64,000 nucleotides of DNA from JADLHS01 sp964539515 (GTDB lineage Bacteria; Verrucomicrobiota; Verrucomicrobiia; Limisphaerales; JADLHS01). The number at the start of each line of letters is the position of its first letter. Position 1 is the first letter of the stretch. The translations under genes were made by a program, and so were the position numbers. Below, in pieces: positions 27,178 through 35,905 of the stretch. Location of the stretch: the NCBI GenBank assembly GCA_964539515.1, contig CAZIJO010000004.1, positions 1 to 64,000 of the forward strand, in the 5' to 3' direction. The notes under the pieces were generated by a model that was given only the letters and a program-made list of their open reading frames with translations, did no database searches and was not told the DNA's origin.

Positions 27178-27249
27178 ATCTTCGCCATCCTCGAAGAGTC
27201 CCACCGGCTGTTGTTCGAAGCCCAGGTCAAGCGCCAGAGGCAAAGCTGA
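27178..27249 (+). pseudogene. Duplicated 3' end of the aldo/keto reductase gene
   Basis: The stretch encodes 'IFAILEESHRLLFEAQVKRQ' followed by RQS and a stop. It is nearly identical to the last 24 codons of the aldo/keto reductase ending at 26216 ('IPAILEESHRLLYEAPVKRQ...'). The identity fades just upstream of 27178. The copy lies 1.03 kb downstream, on the other side of the PEP-CTERM gene. Confidence 0.85.
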
Positions 27250-27436
27250 GGACTTCGCGAAGTTGTCACGATCGCCGGAGACGACAGGTGAAATCACAGC
27301 CATAGTGCTGCTCTTCGCAAAAATTTTAACGCCGAGGGCGCTGAGGTTTGCGCAGAGAAACGCGGAAGCGGACTTGCTTTGCGGCCTTGGCGAGGACCTT
27401 TGCGGCCTCTGCGTTTAATCAGGCTGCATGCCTGTT
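27250..27436. repeat. Degenerate dispersed intergenic repeat
   Basis: No gene is seen. The stretch 27325-27415 contains repeated short blocks ('TTTGCGGCC', 'GCGCAGAGAAACGCG', 'CCTCTGCGTTTAA') resembling common intergenic repeat remnants that read AACGCAGAGGCCGCAAAG on the other strand. The assignment is tentative. Confidence 0.35.
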
Positions 27437-28876
27437 TTAGTTGCCGTCCACAATGCGGCCGGGCTCTCGCACCCCTGAGCCGGTGCGCTTGGTAAGCGAG
27501 TCACCCAGTTCCGCGCGGGCCTGTTCGGCCAAGGCTTCGAGGCGTTTCACCCTGTCCGGGTTTTGCCCGGCCACATCGGTGGCTTCGCCGATATCCCTGT
27601 CCAGGTCGTAAAGCTCGGACTGCTCCAGTTTGCGTTGCTGGTAAGGGGCGGGCGTGCCGTCGCGGCCCCCGGGCTGACCGGCCAGCGTGCGGTACGTGTG
27701 CGGCAGTTGCAGCTTCCAATTGCCGCTCATCACTGCCTGAAGCTGGTTGTTCTCATAATAAAGGTAGTAGGCATCGTGCGGGTTTTTGGCCCCGGGAGCG
27801 CCGGACAGCAGTGGCCAGATGTCGAGCCCGTCAATCTTGTGCGGCGGCAACTCCGCGCCCACCAGCTTGGCGACCGTGGGCAGGATATCAATCGTCATGG
27901 CTGGCTCCTGGCAGACGCTTCCCTTGGGAATTTTCCCGGGCCAGCGCGCGATGAACGGCACGCGCACGCCGCCGTCCCAGCAAGTGCCCTTGCCTTCACG
28001 TAACGGGAACGCCGACCCGGCATGGTTGCCGTAGGAAAGCCACGGACCGTTGTCGGAGGTGAAAATCACCAGGGTATTTTTCTCAAGCCGATGTTTCTTC
28101 AACGCGCCCAGGATCTGGCCGACCGACCAGTCAATCTCCATGATCACGTCGCCGAACAGTCCGGCCTTGGACTTGCCCTTGAATTTGCTGCTCACATAAA
28201 GCGGCACATGCGGCATGTTGTGCGGCACGTACAGGAAGAAGGGCCGGCTTTTGTTCTGCGCGATGAAATCCACCGCGTGTTCCGTGTACCAAGTGGTCAG
28301 TTGGGCTTGCTCGGTACCGGTGACAGTGGCAATGACGGTTTGCTCGTTTTCAATCAGCCGCAGCTCGGGATAGCCGGGCCGGCGTTTGTGCTCAGCGAGG
28401 GCTTTGTTCGCCTGGTCCGGATGCCACGGCCACATGTCGTTCGAGTACGGCAGGCCGAAGTAGTGGTCGAAGCCGTGCCGCGTGGGCAGAAACTGCGGGA
28501 GATCGCCGAGATGCCACTTGCCGTAAATGGCCGTGGTGTAGCCCCGCGATTTCACGAGCTCGGCAATCGTCACCTCATTGCTGCTGATGCCCACCTTGGA
28601 GTTCGGCCCCAACGCGCCCATGATGCCAATGCGGCTCGGATAACAGCCCGTCATCAACGCNNNNNNNNNNTCGTAGAAACGGGTAAACCGGACGCCCTCC
28701 CGGGCAAGCCGGTCAATGTTCGGGGTCTTATAGCCTTTGGCCCCGAAACAACCGACGTCCGCATAGCCGAGGTCGTCGCAAAAGATGATGACGACGTTGG
28801 GAGTCGTCGAACGGTCCGGCGCCGCCCCCACGCCCAGGGCAGCAAGCAACAGTAGAAAGATGGTGAGCAGTTTCAT
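27437..28876 (-). CDS. Secreted sulfatase (S1 family); active-site region lost in assembly gap
   Basis: The start at 28876 gives a signal peptide (MKLLTIFLLLLAALGVGAA|PDR). The sulfatase fold is clear: 'PNVVIIFCDDLGYADVGCFG' (metal-binding DD at 34-35), 'TPNIDRLAREGVRFTRFY', 'ALMTGCYPSRIGIMG', 'YGKWHLGD', 'FFLYVPHNMPHVPLY' and 'TLVIFTSDNGPW'. Ten Ns at 28661-28670 fall between 'TRFY' and 'ALMTG', exactly where the C/S-x-P-x-R formylglycine motif must lie. About 9-11 residues are expected there and only four are represented. Hence the enzyme cannot be classified as Cys- or Ser-type from this sequence. The gene follows the PIG-L deacetylase by 36 bp. Confidence 0.9.
   Translation of the reverse strand: MKLLTIFLLLLAALGVGAAPDRSTTPNVVIIFCDDLGYADVGCFGAKGYKTPNIDRLAREGVRFTRFYXXXXALMTGCYPSRIGIMGALGPNSKVGISSNEVTIAELVKSRGYTTAIYGKWHLGDLPQFLPTRHGFDHYFGLPYSNDMWPWHPDQANKALAEHKRRPGYPELRLIENEQTVIATVTGTEQAQLTTWYTEHAVDFIAQNKSRPFFLYVPHNMPHVPLYVSSKFKGKSKAGLFGDVIMEIDWSVGQILGALKKHRLEKNTLVIFTSDNGPWLSYGNHAGSAFPLREGKGTCWDGGVRVPFIARWPGKIPKGSVCQEPAMTIDILPTVAKLVGAELPPHKIDGLDIWPLLSGAPGAKNPHDAYYLYYENNQLQAVMSGNWKLQLPHTYRTLAGQPGGRDGTPAPYQQRKLEQSELYDLDRDIGEATDVAGQNPDRVKRLEALAEQARAELGDSLTKRTGSGVREPGRIVDGN
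28661..28670. other. Assembly gap (10 N) in sulfatase
   Basis: Ten Ns replace the codons of the sulfatase active-site signature. The true gap is probably longer than ten bases, judged from the spacing in the two intact sulfatases nearby. Confidence 1.
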
Positions 28877-28912
28877 GTTTGGTTTTGGTGGCATTGGTTG
28901 CGTGCAGTTTTC

Positions 28913-29737
28913 CTATTTCTGGTTGAACTCGGTGGCATACCGGAACAGCTCCACAAAGTGCCCGTCCTTCTTATCCTGTTCCTTGCGANNNNNNNNNNTC
29001 AACTTTGCCAGTTCGTTGGGATCCCAATCCGGACGGTATTTGGTAATGGCTGGTTCAAACTGGCTGACTTGTTTCGTGATGGCCTCAACTTTCAAATCCA
29101 TCGTGGCGTCGATGTTCACCTGGTAATTGGCATCATTGGTCGTGGTGTAGAAAAAGAAAAAATTCGTCACCATGTAGGGCTGCAATTTGTCCACGAGCAG
29201 GTGTTCGGGGTAGTAAAGGTGAAACTCGGCCGCACGCACGGCGTCCATGGTATTGAACGCCGCCATGCGATGATCCGTCTTGTGCCAGCGTTCATACCAT
29301 TCACCGGGGTCCACGGATAAAATCGCGTCCGGCCGGTATTGCCGGATGATCTTGGTAACCTGGCCGCACAACAATTTTGGCGGGACGTACTCAAGCTCGC
29401 CGTCATCGTGGCCGAGCCAGATGAGATTTTCCTTGGGAATCCCCAGCACGGCGCACGAAGCCTCCTCCTCGGCCTTGCGGATGCGCGCCAGCCGTTCGGA
29501 AGTCATGTCCTGATCGTAACTCCCCTTGTTGTCGTTGGTGTAAATGACCACGACCACCCGATTCCGATTCTTGGCCAGCAGCGCCATCGTGCCGCCGACC
29601 GCAAACGTGTCGTCGTCGGGGTGCGGCGTAAATATCAGCACCGTCTTGTTGGTGTAATTCTCCAGGCGCTCGGCGGGCCCGGCCGGAGAAATTGATGCCA
29701 TCAGTAGAGTCGCGAGAATCAGGAGTCCAGTTTTCAT
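28913..29737 (-). CDS. Secreted PIG-L family deacetylase
   Basis: A 274-residue protein with a signal peptide (MKTGLLILATLLMASISPAG). Zinc-site motifs of the PIG-L/LmbE family are present: 'FTPHPDDDTFAVGGT' (H39-P-D-D) and the distal 'WHKTDHRMA' (HxxDH). Family members remove N-acetyl groups from GlcNAc-type sugars. Ten Ns at 28989-28998 interrupt it close to the C-terminus ('NELAKL....RKEQDKKDGHF'), which does not touch the active site. With the sulfatase 36 bp downstream it forms a likely two-gene unit for removing acetyl and sulfate groups. Confidence 0.9.
   Translation of the reverse strand: MKTGLLILATLLMASISPAGPAERLENYTNKTVLIFTPHPDDDTFAVGGTMALLAKNRNRVVVVIYTNDNKGSYDQDMTSERLARIRKAEEEASCAVLGIPKENLIWLGHDDGELEYVPPKLLCGQVTKIIRQYRPDAILSVDPGEWYERWHKTDHRMAAFNTMDAVRAAEFHLYYPEHLLVDKLQPYMVTNFFFFYTTTNDANYQVNIDATMDLKVEAITKQVSQFEPAITKYRPDWDPNELAKLXXXXRKEQDKKDGHFVELFRYATEFNQK
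28989..28998. other. Assembly gap (10 N) in PIG-L gene
   Basis: Ten Ns near the 3' end of the PIG-L deacetylase gene; the frame continues plausibly to the stop. Confidence 1.
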
Positions 29738-29892
29738 TAGGCGTTCATTATTCGAAACGGGTCGGAACGGGTTGATTCAAGCATCCGGTCGCGCGCAACG
29801 CCAGATTTTATGGACGGACTGGGTACTTCACTGGGTTGCGAGGGATGGGGGTGGATAGGCTGTAAGCTCGGAACACAGTAAGTTGAACGTGC

Positions 29893-30043
29893 GCCCTCAT
29901 CCCGACCTTCTCCCCCGGGGAGAAGGAGAATCGCTCGCCGCTTCGCCGGAAAACCTGCGACTGGGTTGGCCGAGTAGCCATTGAGTAATCTGAAGACGGA
30001 CCATAGCTGCTCCCTCTCCTGGGGGAGAGGGCCAGGGTGAGGG
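29893..30043. repeat. Inverted pair of dispersed palindromes
   Basis: 29893-29928 carries the palindrome in the CCCTCATCCCGACC...GGGGAGAAGG orientation. 30011-30043 carries the opposite orientation (CCCTCTCCTGGGGGAGAGGG followed by CCAGGGTGAGGG). They lie in the 410-bp gap between the PIG-L gene and a sulfatase. Nothing else in that gap is recognised. Confidence 0.8.
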
Positions 30044-30147
30044 CGGTCGCTCCACCTACTTCTGGAGCGAGAGAAAAACCGGAGTCGCTTGGAAAGGTTG
30101 ACTGCTTCCCTCGAATGATCTGCCCCGATTCAGAATGTAAAGCACCG

Positions 30148-31602
30148 TCATTTTGAATCCTGCTGCGCCGGGACACTGCCGAATTGTTCGATGAATAATT
30201 TCCTGAACGCATTTTCCCGGGGAACGACGGCATCCTCGTTTTCCAAACGGGGCAAGGTGGCAGACCACCATTGGCTGTACGCGTCGTCGAGTTGTTTCAC
30301 CACGTCGGGATGGGCGGCTGCGACATCGTTGGCTTCACCGGGATCGGCCTTCACGTCGAACAACTCCCACTGCTGCCGGCCGTCCTTCGTGTCACAGACG
30401 AGTTGCCACCGGCGGTTGCGGATGCTGCAGTGCAGGTATTTTGATTCCCCTGCCCGGCCGCGTTCCCAACGCCCGATATGCGCCACCAGCGTGCGGTCCG
30501 GCCACGCGGCTCGCGGGTTCTTGAGCAACGGCACCAGACTGCGGCCCTCGACCTGTTGCCGGACATCACCCGAAAGTTTCACGCCGGCAATTTCCGCCAG
30601 GGTGGGCAGCACATCGATGTGCGCCGCTAGCGCGTCGATGTCGCCCGGGGCCAGCATTCCCGGCCAGCGCCAGAACGAAGCCGCCCGCGTGCCCCCAAGC
30701 CACGGCGTGTTCTTGCTGCCCCGCATGCCGGCGTTGAAAACCGGCACGCCCACCGTCCCTCCGTTGTCGTTCATGAAAATGATGAGCGTGTCGCGTTCGA
30801 GTCCCCAGTTTTGCAACTTTGCAAGCAGGCGGCCCACGTTGTCGTCAATGTTGGCGATCATGCCGAAAAACTTCGCCGTGTTCGTCGGCACTTTACCGGC
30901 ATAGAGTTTCGCGTATTCATCCGGCACCACCAACGGCGCATGCGGGGCGTTGGGGGTGATGTAAGCAAAGAAGGGCTTCCCCGCCGCCCGCTGCGCTTCG
31001 ATCCATTTCAGCGCCTGACCGAAAAACACATCCGTGCAGTAGCCCTGGGTCCGCTCGAATTTCCCGTTGTGCAGGATGGCGGGATCAAAATATTTGTTGC
31101 CCGGCGCATCGCCGCAACTCCCGGCATAGGATTGTCCGATCCCGCCGGCGCCGTGAATGAACATCTCATCGAAGCCCCGCTTGTCCGGCCAGCGGTCGGG
31201 TTCATCGCCCAGATGCCACTTGCCAAAGATGCCGGTCGTGTAACCCCCGGACTTGAGCACCTGGGCCAGGGTTGTTGCCTTAAGACTCATGCGTTCGCGT
31301 TCGTGGATCGTGTGCGTGACGCCGGACCTGAATTCATGCCTGCCGGTCATGAGCGCACAACGGGTGGGCGCACAGGTCGGACTGACGTGGAAATCCGTGA
31401 AGCGCCGGCCTTCGTTGTGCAACCGGTCGAGATTCGGGGTCTTGAGAATCGGATTCCCGTGGCAGGAGAAATCGCCGTAACCCTGATCGTCGGTGAGGAT
31501 AATGATGATGTTGGGTCGCGCGGGAAAGCTGGCGGCGGGGGTCGATCCAGGGAAAACAACCACCCAAAGCCCGATCAGGAGCAGGCGTATCAACTCGGCC
31601 AT
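30148..31602 (-). CDS. Secreted Cys-type sulfatase (S1 family)
   Basis: The ATG at 31602 gives 484 residues with a signal peptide (MAELIRLLLIGLWVVVFPGSTPAA). The active-site motif C-A-P-T-R is at residues 77-81, so the cysteine should be converted to formylglycine. Metal-site 'LTDDQGYGDFSCHG', 'GIFGKWHLGDEPDRWP', 'YITPNAPHAPLVVP' and 'LIIFMNDNGGTVG' are all present. The closest general types are arylsulfatase A-like enzymes. The maturation enzyme (anSME) is not in the window. The upstream sulfatase ends at 31719, so the two are likely co-transcribed. Confidence 0.93.
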   Translation of the reverse strand: MAELIRLLLIGLWVVVFPGSTPAASFPARPNIIIILTDDQGYGDFSCHGNPILKTPNLDRLHNEGRRFTDFHVSPTCAPTRCALMTGRHEFRSGVTHTIHERERMSLKATTLAQVLKSGGYTTGIFGKWHLGDEPDRWPDKRGFDEMFIHGAGGIGQSYAGSCGDAPGNKYFDPAILHNGKFERTQGYCTDVFFGQALKWIEAQRAAGKPFFAYITPNAPHAPLVVPDEYAKLYAGKVPTNTAKFFGMIANIDDNVGRLLAKLQNWGLERDTLIIFMNDNGGTVGVPVFNAGMRGSKNTPWLGGTRAASFWRWPGMLAPGDIDALAAHIDVLPTLAEIAGVKLSGDVRQQVEGRSLVPLLKNPRAAWPDRTLVAHIGRWERGRAGESKYLHCSIRNRRWQLVCDTKDGRQQWELFDVKADPGEANDVAAAHPDVVKQLDDAYSQWWSATLPRLENEDAVVPRENAFRKLFIEQFGSVPAQQDSK

Positions 31603-31718
31603 GCGCGGCCCAAACCTCAACGCGCAATCTGGGCCCAAGCTGCGCCGTCCCAACCGGGAAACATTCTGATACTCCTCACGTCGGATCATACCGGATTGAA
31701 ATCGGCTGCCGCGCAGTT

Positions 31719-33146
31719 TCATTTCGGTTTCGCAGTGGCGGCGGGCTTCGCCATTTCTGGCGACCAAGCCGCCGGGGCAGGATTGGCAACGGTTAGCGGA
31801 CAGTCATCGCCCCAATCGCGCTGCGCTGCCGCCAGACGGTCCATCAGACTGGCGACTTTCGCCGCGTGGGCAGGCTGTTGGGCGAGGTCATTCAATTCGT
31901 GCGGATCGTTTGCCAGGTCGAACAGTTGCGTGCGGTTTATTTGGGGATAGCGAATCAACTTCCAGCGTTCGTCGCGCAGGCTGCGCTGCACGTTTTTGTA
32001 GGCGTTAAACATGATGTCCCGGCTCGTGAATGGCTGCCCGGCCAGTAACGGCGCCAGGCTCCGGCCTTCCACCGCCGGCGGTACCGGGACACGGGCCAGT
32101 TCGCAGATCGTCGGGAACAGGTCAAAGAGATAAACGAACGCATCGCTGCTCCCCGGGCGGATGCCGGGCCCGGCAACGACCAGCGGCACGTGCATCCCGC
32201 CGAATTCGTAGAGGTTTTGTTTGCCCATCAAACCGTGATCGCCGAGCGAAAGCCCATTGTCCCCGGCGACGATGACGATCGTGTTATCGAGTTGGCCGCG
32301 TTCCTGGAGACAATCAAGGATGCGGCCGAAATGGTGGTCGAGACAGGTGACGCTGGCGTAGTAATCCGCCAGATGCCGGCGGATCACTTCCGGCGTGCGC
32401 GGCCAGGGGGCCAGTTTCTCGTCCCGCACCGCCATTTCGCCGTTGTCGAAGGGATGCAGCGGGAGAAATGACGACGGCAGCGGTAGCTTGGCCGGGTCGT
32501 ACTTGTCCATGAACTCCTTTGGAGCCACTCGCGGGTCATGCGGCACGGGCGGGGCGAGATAAATGAAGAACGGCCGTTCGGTTTTGCGTTCCCGGAGATA
32601 CTTGACCACCCCGTCGCCATAGGCCTGGCTGGAATTGGCGCGCTCCGCTGAAGTCGGGTCATCGCGGTAGATGTTAGTTTCGTAGTTCTCCATGGACGGC
32701 AGGCATTCGTTACCCCGCTTGCCCATGTGGAAAGTCTCGTAACCCGCAGCGCGCAGGACTCGCGGGAGCAATGCCCAGTCCTGGTCTTCGGTTTTCCCCT
32801 TCATCGCCACCGTAAATTCATCGTAACCCTTGCGCAAATTCACCGTCGGCAGGCGAAACAACGAACGGCCCGTCTGGATCATGCTCCGGCTGGGGAGACA
32901 GACTGCGCCTTCCATCGCCCCCATGGTGTACGCGTGGCGGAACGACATGCCGCGCGCGACCAAGCGGTCCAGCGCTGGTGTCTTGAGGTGCGGATTACCC
33001 CAAGCCGCGATGCCATCCGCCCGGTGATCGTCGCTCAACAGGAACAGGATGTTCGGCCTGGGACCATTGTCATCGGCGGCCCAGCCGTTGACCAGACTGC
33101 AAGCGAGCAACGATGCGAACCACCAGCCTTTGCGCATTAAATCCAT
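31719..33146 (-). CDS. Secreted Cys-type sulfatase, choline-sulfatase/iduronate-sulfatase-like
   Basis: Starts at 33146 (MDLMRKGWW) or 33137 (MRKGWW) give about 475 residues with a signal peptide ending at GWAA. The motif C-L-P-S-R is at residues 83-87. 'NILFLLSDDHRADGIAAWGNPHLKTPALD' holds the metal ligands; 'YLAPPVPHDPRVAP' and 'GDNGLSLGDHGLMGKQNLYE' match the choline/iduronate sulfatase branch. The usual GKWH after the active site reads 'HMGKRGNE' here. The C-terminal 'AWSPEMAKPAATAKPK' tail is low complexity. It is the first gene of the sulfatase run. Confidence 0.9.
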   Translation of the reverse strand: MDLMRKGWWFASLLACSLVNGWAADDNGPRPNILFLLSDDHRADGIAAWGNPHLKTPALDRLVARGMSFRHAYTMGAMEGAVCLPSRSMIQTGRSLFRLPTVNLRKGYDEFTVAMKGKTEDQDWALLPRVLRAAGYETFHMGKRGNECLPSMENYETNIYRDDPTSAERANSSQAYGDGVVKYLRERKTERPFFIYLAPPVPHDPRVAPKEFMDKYDPAKLPLPSSFLPLHPFDNGEMAVRDEKLAPWPRTPEVIRRHLADYYASVTCLDHHFGRILDCLQERGQLDNTIVIVAGDNGLSLGDHGLMGKQNLYEFGGMHVPLVVAGPGIRPGSSDAFVYLFDLFPTICELARVPVPPAVEGRSLAPLLAGQPFTSRDIMFNAYKNVQRSLRDERWKLIRYPQINRTQLFDLANDPHELNDLAQQPAHAAKVASLMDRLAAAQRDWGDDCPLTVANPAPAAWSPEMAKPAATAKPK

Positions 33147-33534
33147 GTGTTGATGAACACAGGGTACCAACCGGACCAGCCGTTGCAATCCCGGAGCCCG
33201 TGAGTCTTTGCCATCTGCCAATGCGCGGAAGCGTAAGTTACAGTGGGAACGGCAATGAGGGCCTTCGTCTGTCTGCAATCGTGGGGCTCTGTGCAGCGTG
33301 GGCTGATGCCAGCGCGTTTCAGGAATGACAACCAGGCAGAGAGTTTCCGATTCCGTGCGCAGCCCGGTCATCCATGCGTTGTCCCACCTCAGGCACAAGC
33401 GGTTGGGAAGCAAGGGAATAGCATGAACCTGGCAGTTGACCGCAAACGCTCCGTCGCCGGCTTTCCCAGCAGGGAAATCGCAATCCCGAACCACGATCTG
33501 GTCGAGTTTCAAGTTGAAAAGGCGGACATTTTGG
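33147..33534. other. Intergenic region between divergent genes
   Basis: This spans the start of the sulfatase run (minus) and the acyltransferase (plus). It should contain both promoters, but no convincing -35/-10 pair, repeat or RNA was seen. Open frames run through it in both directions without family similarity. Confidence 0.4.
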
Positions 33535-34662
33535 GTGAGCATCACCGGCGTGAGCACATCTGGACGCTATGCACACTTTGACGCGCTCCGATCTGGACTG
33601 TTCTCGCTGGGCCTTTTTCTGCACGCGGCCTGGCTGTGCAAGCATTTGAATGGCAGTTACAAGATCGTCTTCGATGTCATTCATAGCTTCCGGATGGAGG
33701 TCTTTTTCTGGATTGCGGGTTTTCTCGCCGCGAGAAGTCTGGCCACGCGCGGCGCCAAAGATTTTCTTGTTTCGCGGGTGCAGAGGTTGGGCATTCCTTT
33801 GGCATTCTGCTTCCTGCTGTTCTCCTTTATCGACCAGATGGTGGGCCAACGAGGTTGGAACGATATAATTCACTCCTCGGCCGTGGCGGGCGAGCCCATC
33901 ATGGAGTTAACAGGCCACCTTTGGTTCTTGCGGGCCTTGTTATGTCTCACAATCACCCTCGCGATCCTGCACCACTATCGTTGGTCACGCCACGGCATTG
34001 ATGGCTTCATCCACACTCGCATTTCTCCCGTGTTCCTCATTTGTTTGGTAACCTTGGCGAATTATGTCGCTCCCCGAATCATGCGAACCATACCACATGG
34101 CACTTGGTCCTGGCCGCACCTTTCGGGAGACCTTGAGAATGTCTTTCGTTACGGCGTCTGGTTCGGCACCGGTTATTGCCTGTACCTCAGGCAGGAAATA
34201 CTGGACGTTCTTAGCGAATGGCGGTTATTCAACCTGGCAAATCTGTTGGTTTTTCCACTGGCCTTTCGCTGGTTGGAGGACTCACCGGTCGGACATTTCG
34301 CCGTCAGGATTTGGCAGGGAGTCTGGTTGATCAGCGTGTGCGTTCTGCTAATTGGGTGGTCGAAACGCTTGTTTCGAAATGACACCCCTCGCCTTCGTAT
34401 GTTTGCGGGTGCGGGTTACACAATCTACCTCCTTCATTGGCCGCTCATGGCCCTGATCTTTGAATATGCCACCCCAATGTCGTGGCCGCCGATGGCTATT
34501 TTCGTCTGGCTGGTTTGCACGGCCGGATCGATTTCGTACGCAGCCCATCGATACGTTGTGCTGAAATCTCCATTGGCAGCATGCATCCTGAATGGCGCCC
34601 CCTTTGGCACGCGGGTCCGCCCGGCCACCTCCGCCTTGGGTGGCGTAACCCCTGCACACTGA
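33535..34662 (+). CDS. Membrane acyltransferase (acyltransferase-3 family, OpgC-like)
   Basis: An integral membrane protein with about ten hydrophobic segments. The family start is 'RYAHFDALRSGLFSLGLFLHAAWL', with the catalytic-type R/H after the first helix. Then come 'FRMEVFFWIAGFLAARSLATRGAKDFLVSRVQRLGIPL' and a C-terminal 'GAGYTIYLLHWPLMALI'. These proteins move acyl groups across the membrane onto glycans. The start is uncertain: the frame is open from 33436, and GTG at 33535 or 33550 place the conserved segment near the N-terminus. The last 25 residues ('NGAPFGTRVRPATSALGGVTP') look non-conserved. Confidence 0.82.
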   Translation: MSITGVSTSGRYAHFDALRSGLFSLGLFLHAAWLCKHLNGSYKIVFDVIHSFRMEVFFWIAGFLAARSLATRGAKDFLVSRVQRLGIPLAFCFLLFSFIDQMVGQRGWNDIIHSSAVAGEPIMELTGHLWFLRALLCLTITLAILHHYRWSRHGIDGFIHTRISPVFLICLVTLANYVAPRIMRTIPHGTWSWPHLSGDLENVFRYGVWFGTGYCLYLRQEILDVLSEWRLFNLANLLVFPLAFRWLEDSPVGHFAVRIWQGVWLISVCVLLIGWSKRLFRNDTPRLRMFAGAGYTIYLLHWPLMALIFEYATPMSWPPMAIFVWLVCTAGSISYAAHRYVVLKSPLAACILNGAPFGTRVRPATSALGGVTPAH

Positions 34663-34902
34663 GGTTTTGCGGTCCTGTCAAACCGCATCCGTGCGCCGGC
34701 CCCGGCAACGCGACTGCTGACCGGTGGCTGATTTGGTCGATCTCGGCTCACCAAACAACCCCGGTGATAGGGCGAGAGTCTGACCGCGCACTTGCAGCGC
34801 TTTCGTTGGTGTTCAAGCCGAAACGAGCGCACAGCGTCCCCTTTCCTGCAATGGTGTGATAGCTACTCGCAACGAGCCAGGCTGCCTTCAGATTCTCGTC
34901 CG

Positions 34903-35724
34903 CTACACAAATAGGTCGGGAAGCAACTGGCTGCCGGGTGTCACGGCGTACGGGCCAAAATCCGTGACCCCTTCCGCCGTCAGCACCTCTTCATCGATGA
35001 AAAAATTGCCGGTGCATTGACGACTGGGACGCATGAGGATGGCGTGGGCCGCATCGGCCATGATTTCCGGTTTGCGACTGCGGCGCATGACTTCTTCGCC
35101 ACCCAGCAGATTCATGACAGCGGCGGTGGCAATGACCGTGCGCGGCCACAGCGCGTTGACCGCCACGCCCGATTCGCGAAACTCCTCCGCCATGCCCAGA
35201 ACACACAAGCTCATGCCGTATTTGGCCATGGTGTATGCCCCATGGGGCGCGAACCAGCGCGGTGACAGATTCAGCGGCGGCGAAATGTTCAGGATGTGGG
35301 GGTTCGCCGATTTCAACAGGTGCGGCAGACAAGCCTGGGAACAGGCAAACGTTCCCCGCGCATTCACCTGGTGCATCAGGTCAAACCGTTTCATCGGCGT
35401 CCCCAAGGTGCCGGTCAAGCTGATCGCACTGGCGTTGTTCACCAGAATATCAATCCCCCCAAACTTCGCGACCGCCTGGGCGACCGCCTGCTGGATTTGA
35501 TCTTCGAAGCGGATATCCACCGGGCAGGCGAGCGCCTGGCCGCCGGCCGCCTGCATCTCCTCCGCCGCCGTGTAGATCGTTCCGGCCAGTTTGGGATGCG
35601 GTTCCGTGGTCTTTGCCGCAATGACGACATTGGCCCCATCGCGGGCCGCGCGCAGACCGATGGCTTTTCCGATGCCGCGTGTGGCGCCGGTAATGAAGAG
35701 CGTCTTTCCTTTCAAGGTGGTCAT
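34903..35724 (-). CDS. Short-chain dehydrogenase/reductase (HSDL2-like)
   Basis: A 273-residue cytoplasmic SDR. The cofactor motif 'ITGATRGIGKAIG' is at about residues 11-23, 'DILVNNASAI' in the middle, and the catalytic Y-x3-K in 'GAYTMAKYGMS', with a serine in 'LNISPPLNLSPRW'. 'NALWPRTVIATAA' and the spacing 'KTTEPHPKLAGTIYTAAEEMQAAGG' match the hydroxysteroid-dehydrogenase-like 2 branch. Substrate unknown. Its ATG overlaps the stop (ATGA) of a small upstream frame at 35721. Confidence 0.92.
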   Translation of the reverse strand: MTTLKGKTLFITGATRGIGKAIGLRAARDGANVVIAAKTTEPHPKLAGTIYTAAEEMQAAGGQALACPVDIRFEDQIQQAVAQAVAKFGGIDILVNNASAISLTGTLGTPMKRFDLMHQVNARGTFACSQACLPHLLKSANPHILNISPPLNLSPRWFAPHGAYTMAKYGMSLCVLGMAEEFRESGVAVNALWPRTVIATAAVMNLLGGEEVMRRSRKPEIMADAAHAILMRPSRQCTGNFFIDEEVLTAEGVTDFGPYAVTPGSQLLPDLFV

Positions 35725-35897
35725 GGTGTTTTCATCCCGTAGCCGTGTCGGCGCCGGAAAATAATTACTTCGCCAACGGTTAGCAAGACAGCGGCTGTGA
35801 CCGGCACTAACGCGATGAACGCATTGGCGAGAAAGCGGGAGCGGGCTCTTCGGCCGCCTTTCAACCGGACCCTAATCCTTTCCAGACCACAAACGCC
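35721..35897 (-). CDS. Possible small membrane protein coupled to the SDR gene
   Basis: The minus-strand frame that ends at 35721, overlapping the SDR start as ATGA, encodes a basic region followed by the hydrophobic 'FIALVPVTAAVLLTVGEVII' and a basic end. This would be a single transmembrane helix. Upstream of about 35897 the frame runs into palindromic repeats, so its true start is unclear and no family was recognised. It may be the surviving end of an older gene. Confidence 0.25.
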   Translation of the reverse strand, partial: GVCGLERIRVRLKGGRRARSRFLANAFIALVPVTAAVLLTVGEVIIFRRRHGYGMKTP

Positions 35898-35905
35898 CCC
35901 CGACA

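Noticed and set aside
33436..33534. N-terminal extension of the acyltransferase frame to 33436
   Set aside because: The extra 33 residues are basic, non-hydrophobic and unlike family starts; they overlap the likely promoter region of the divergent sulfatase run.
34672..34700. Hairpin TGCGGT...ACCGCA after the acyltransferase
   Set aside because: Only a 6-bp stem without T-run; too weak to call a terminator.
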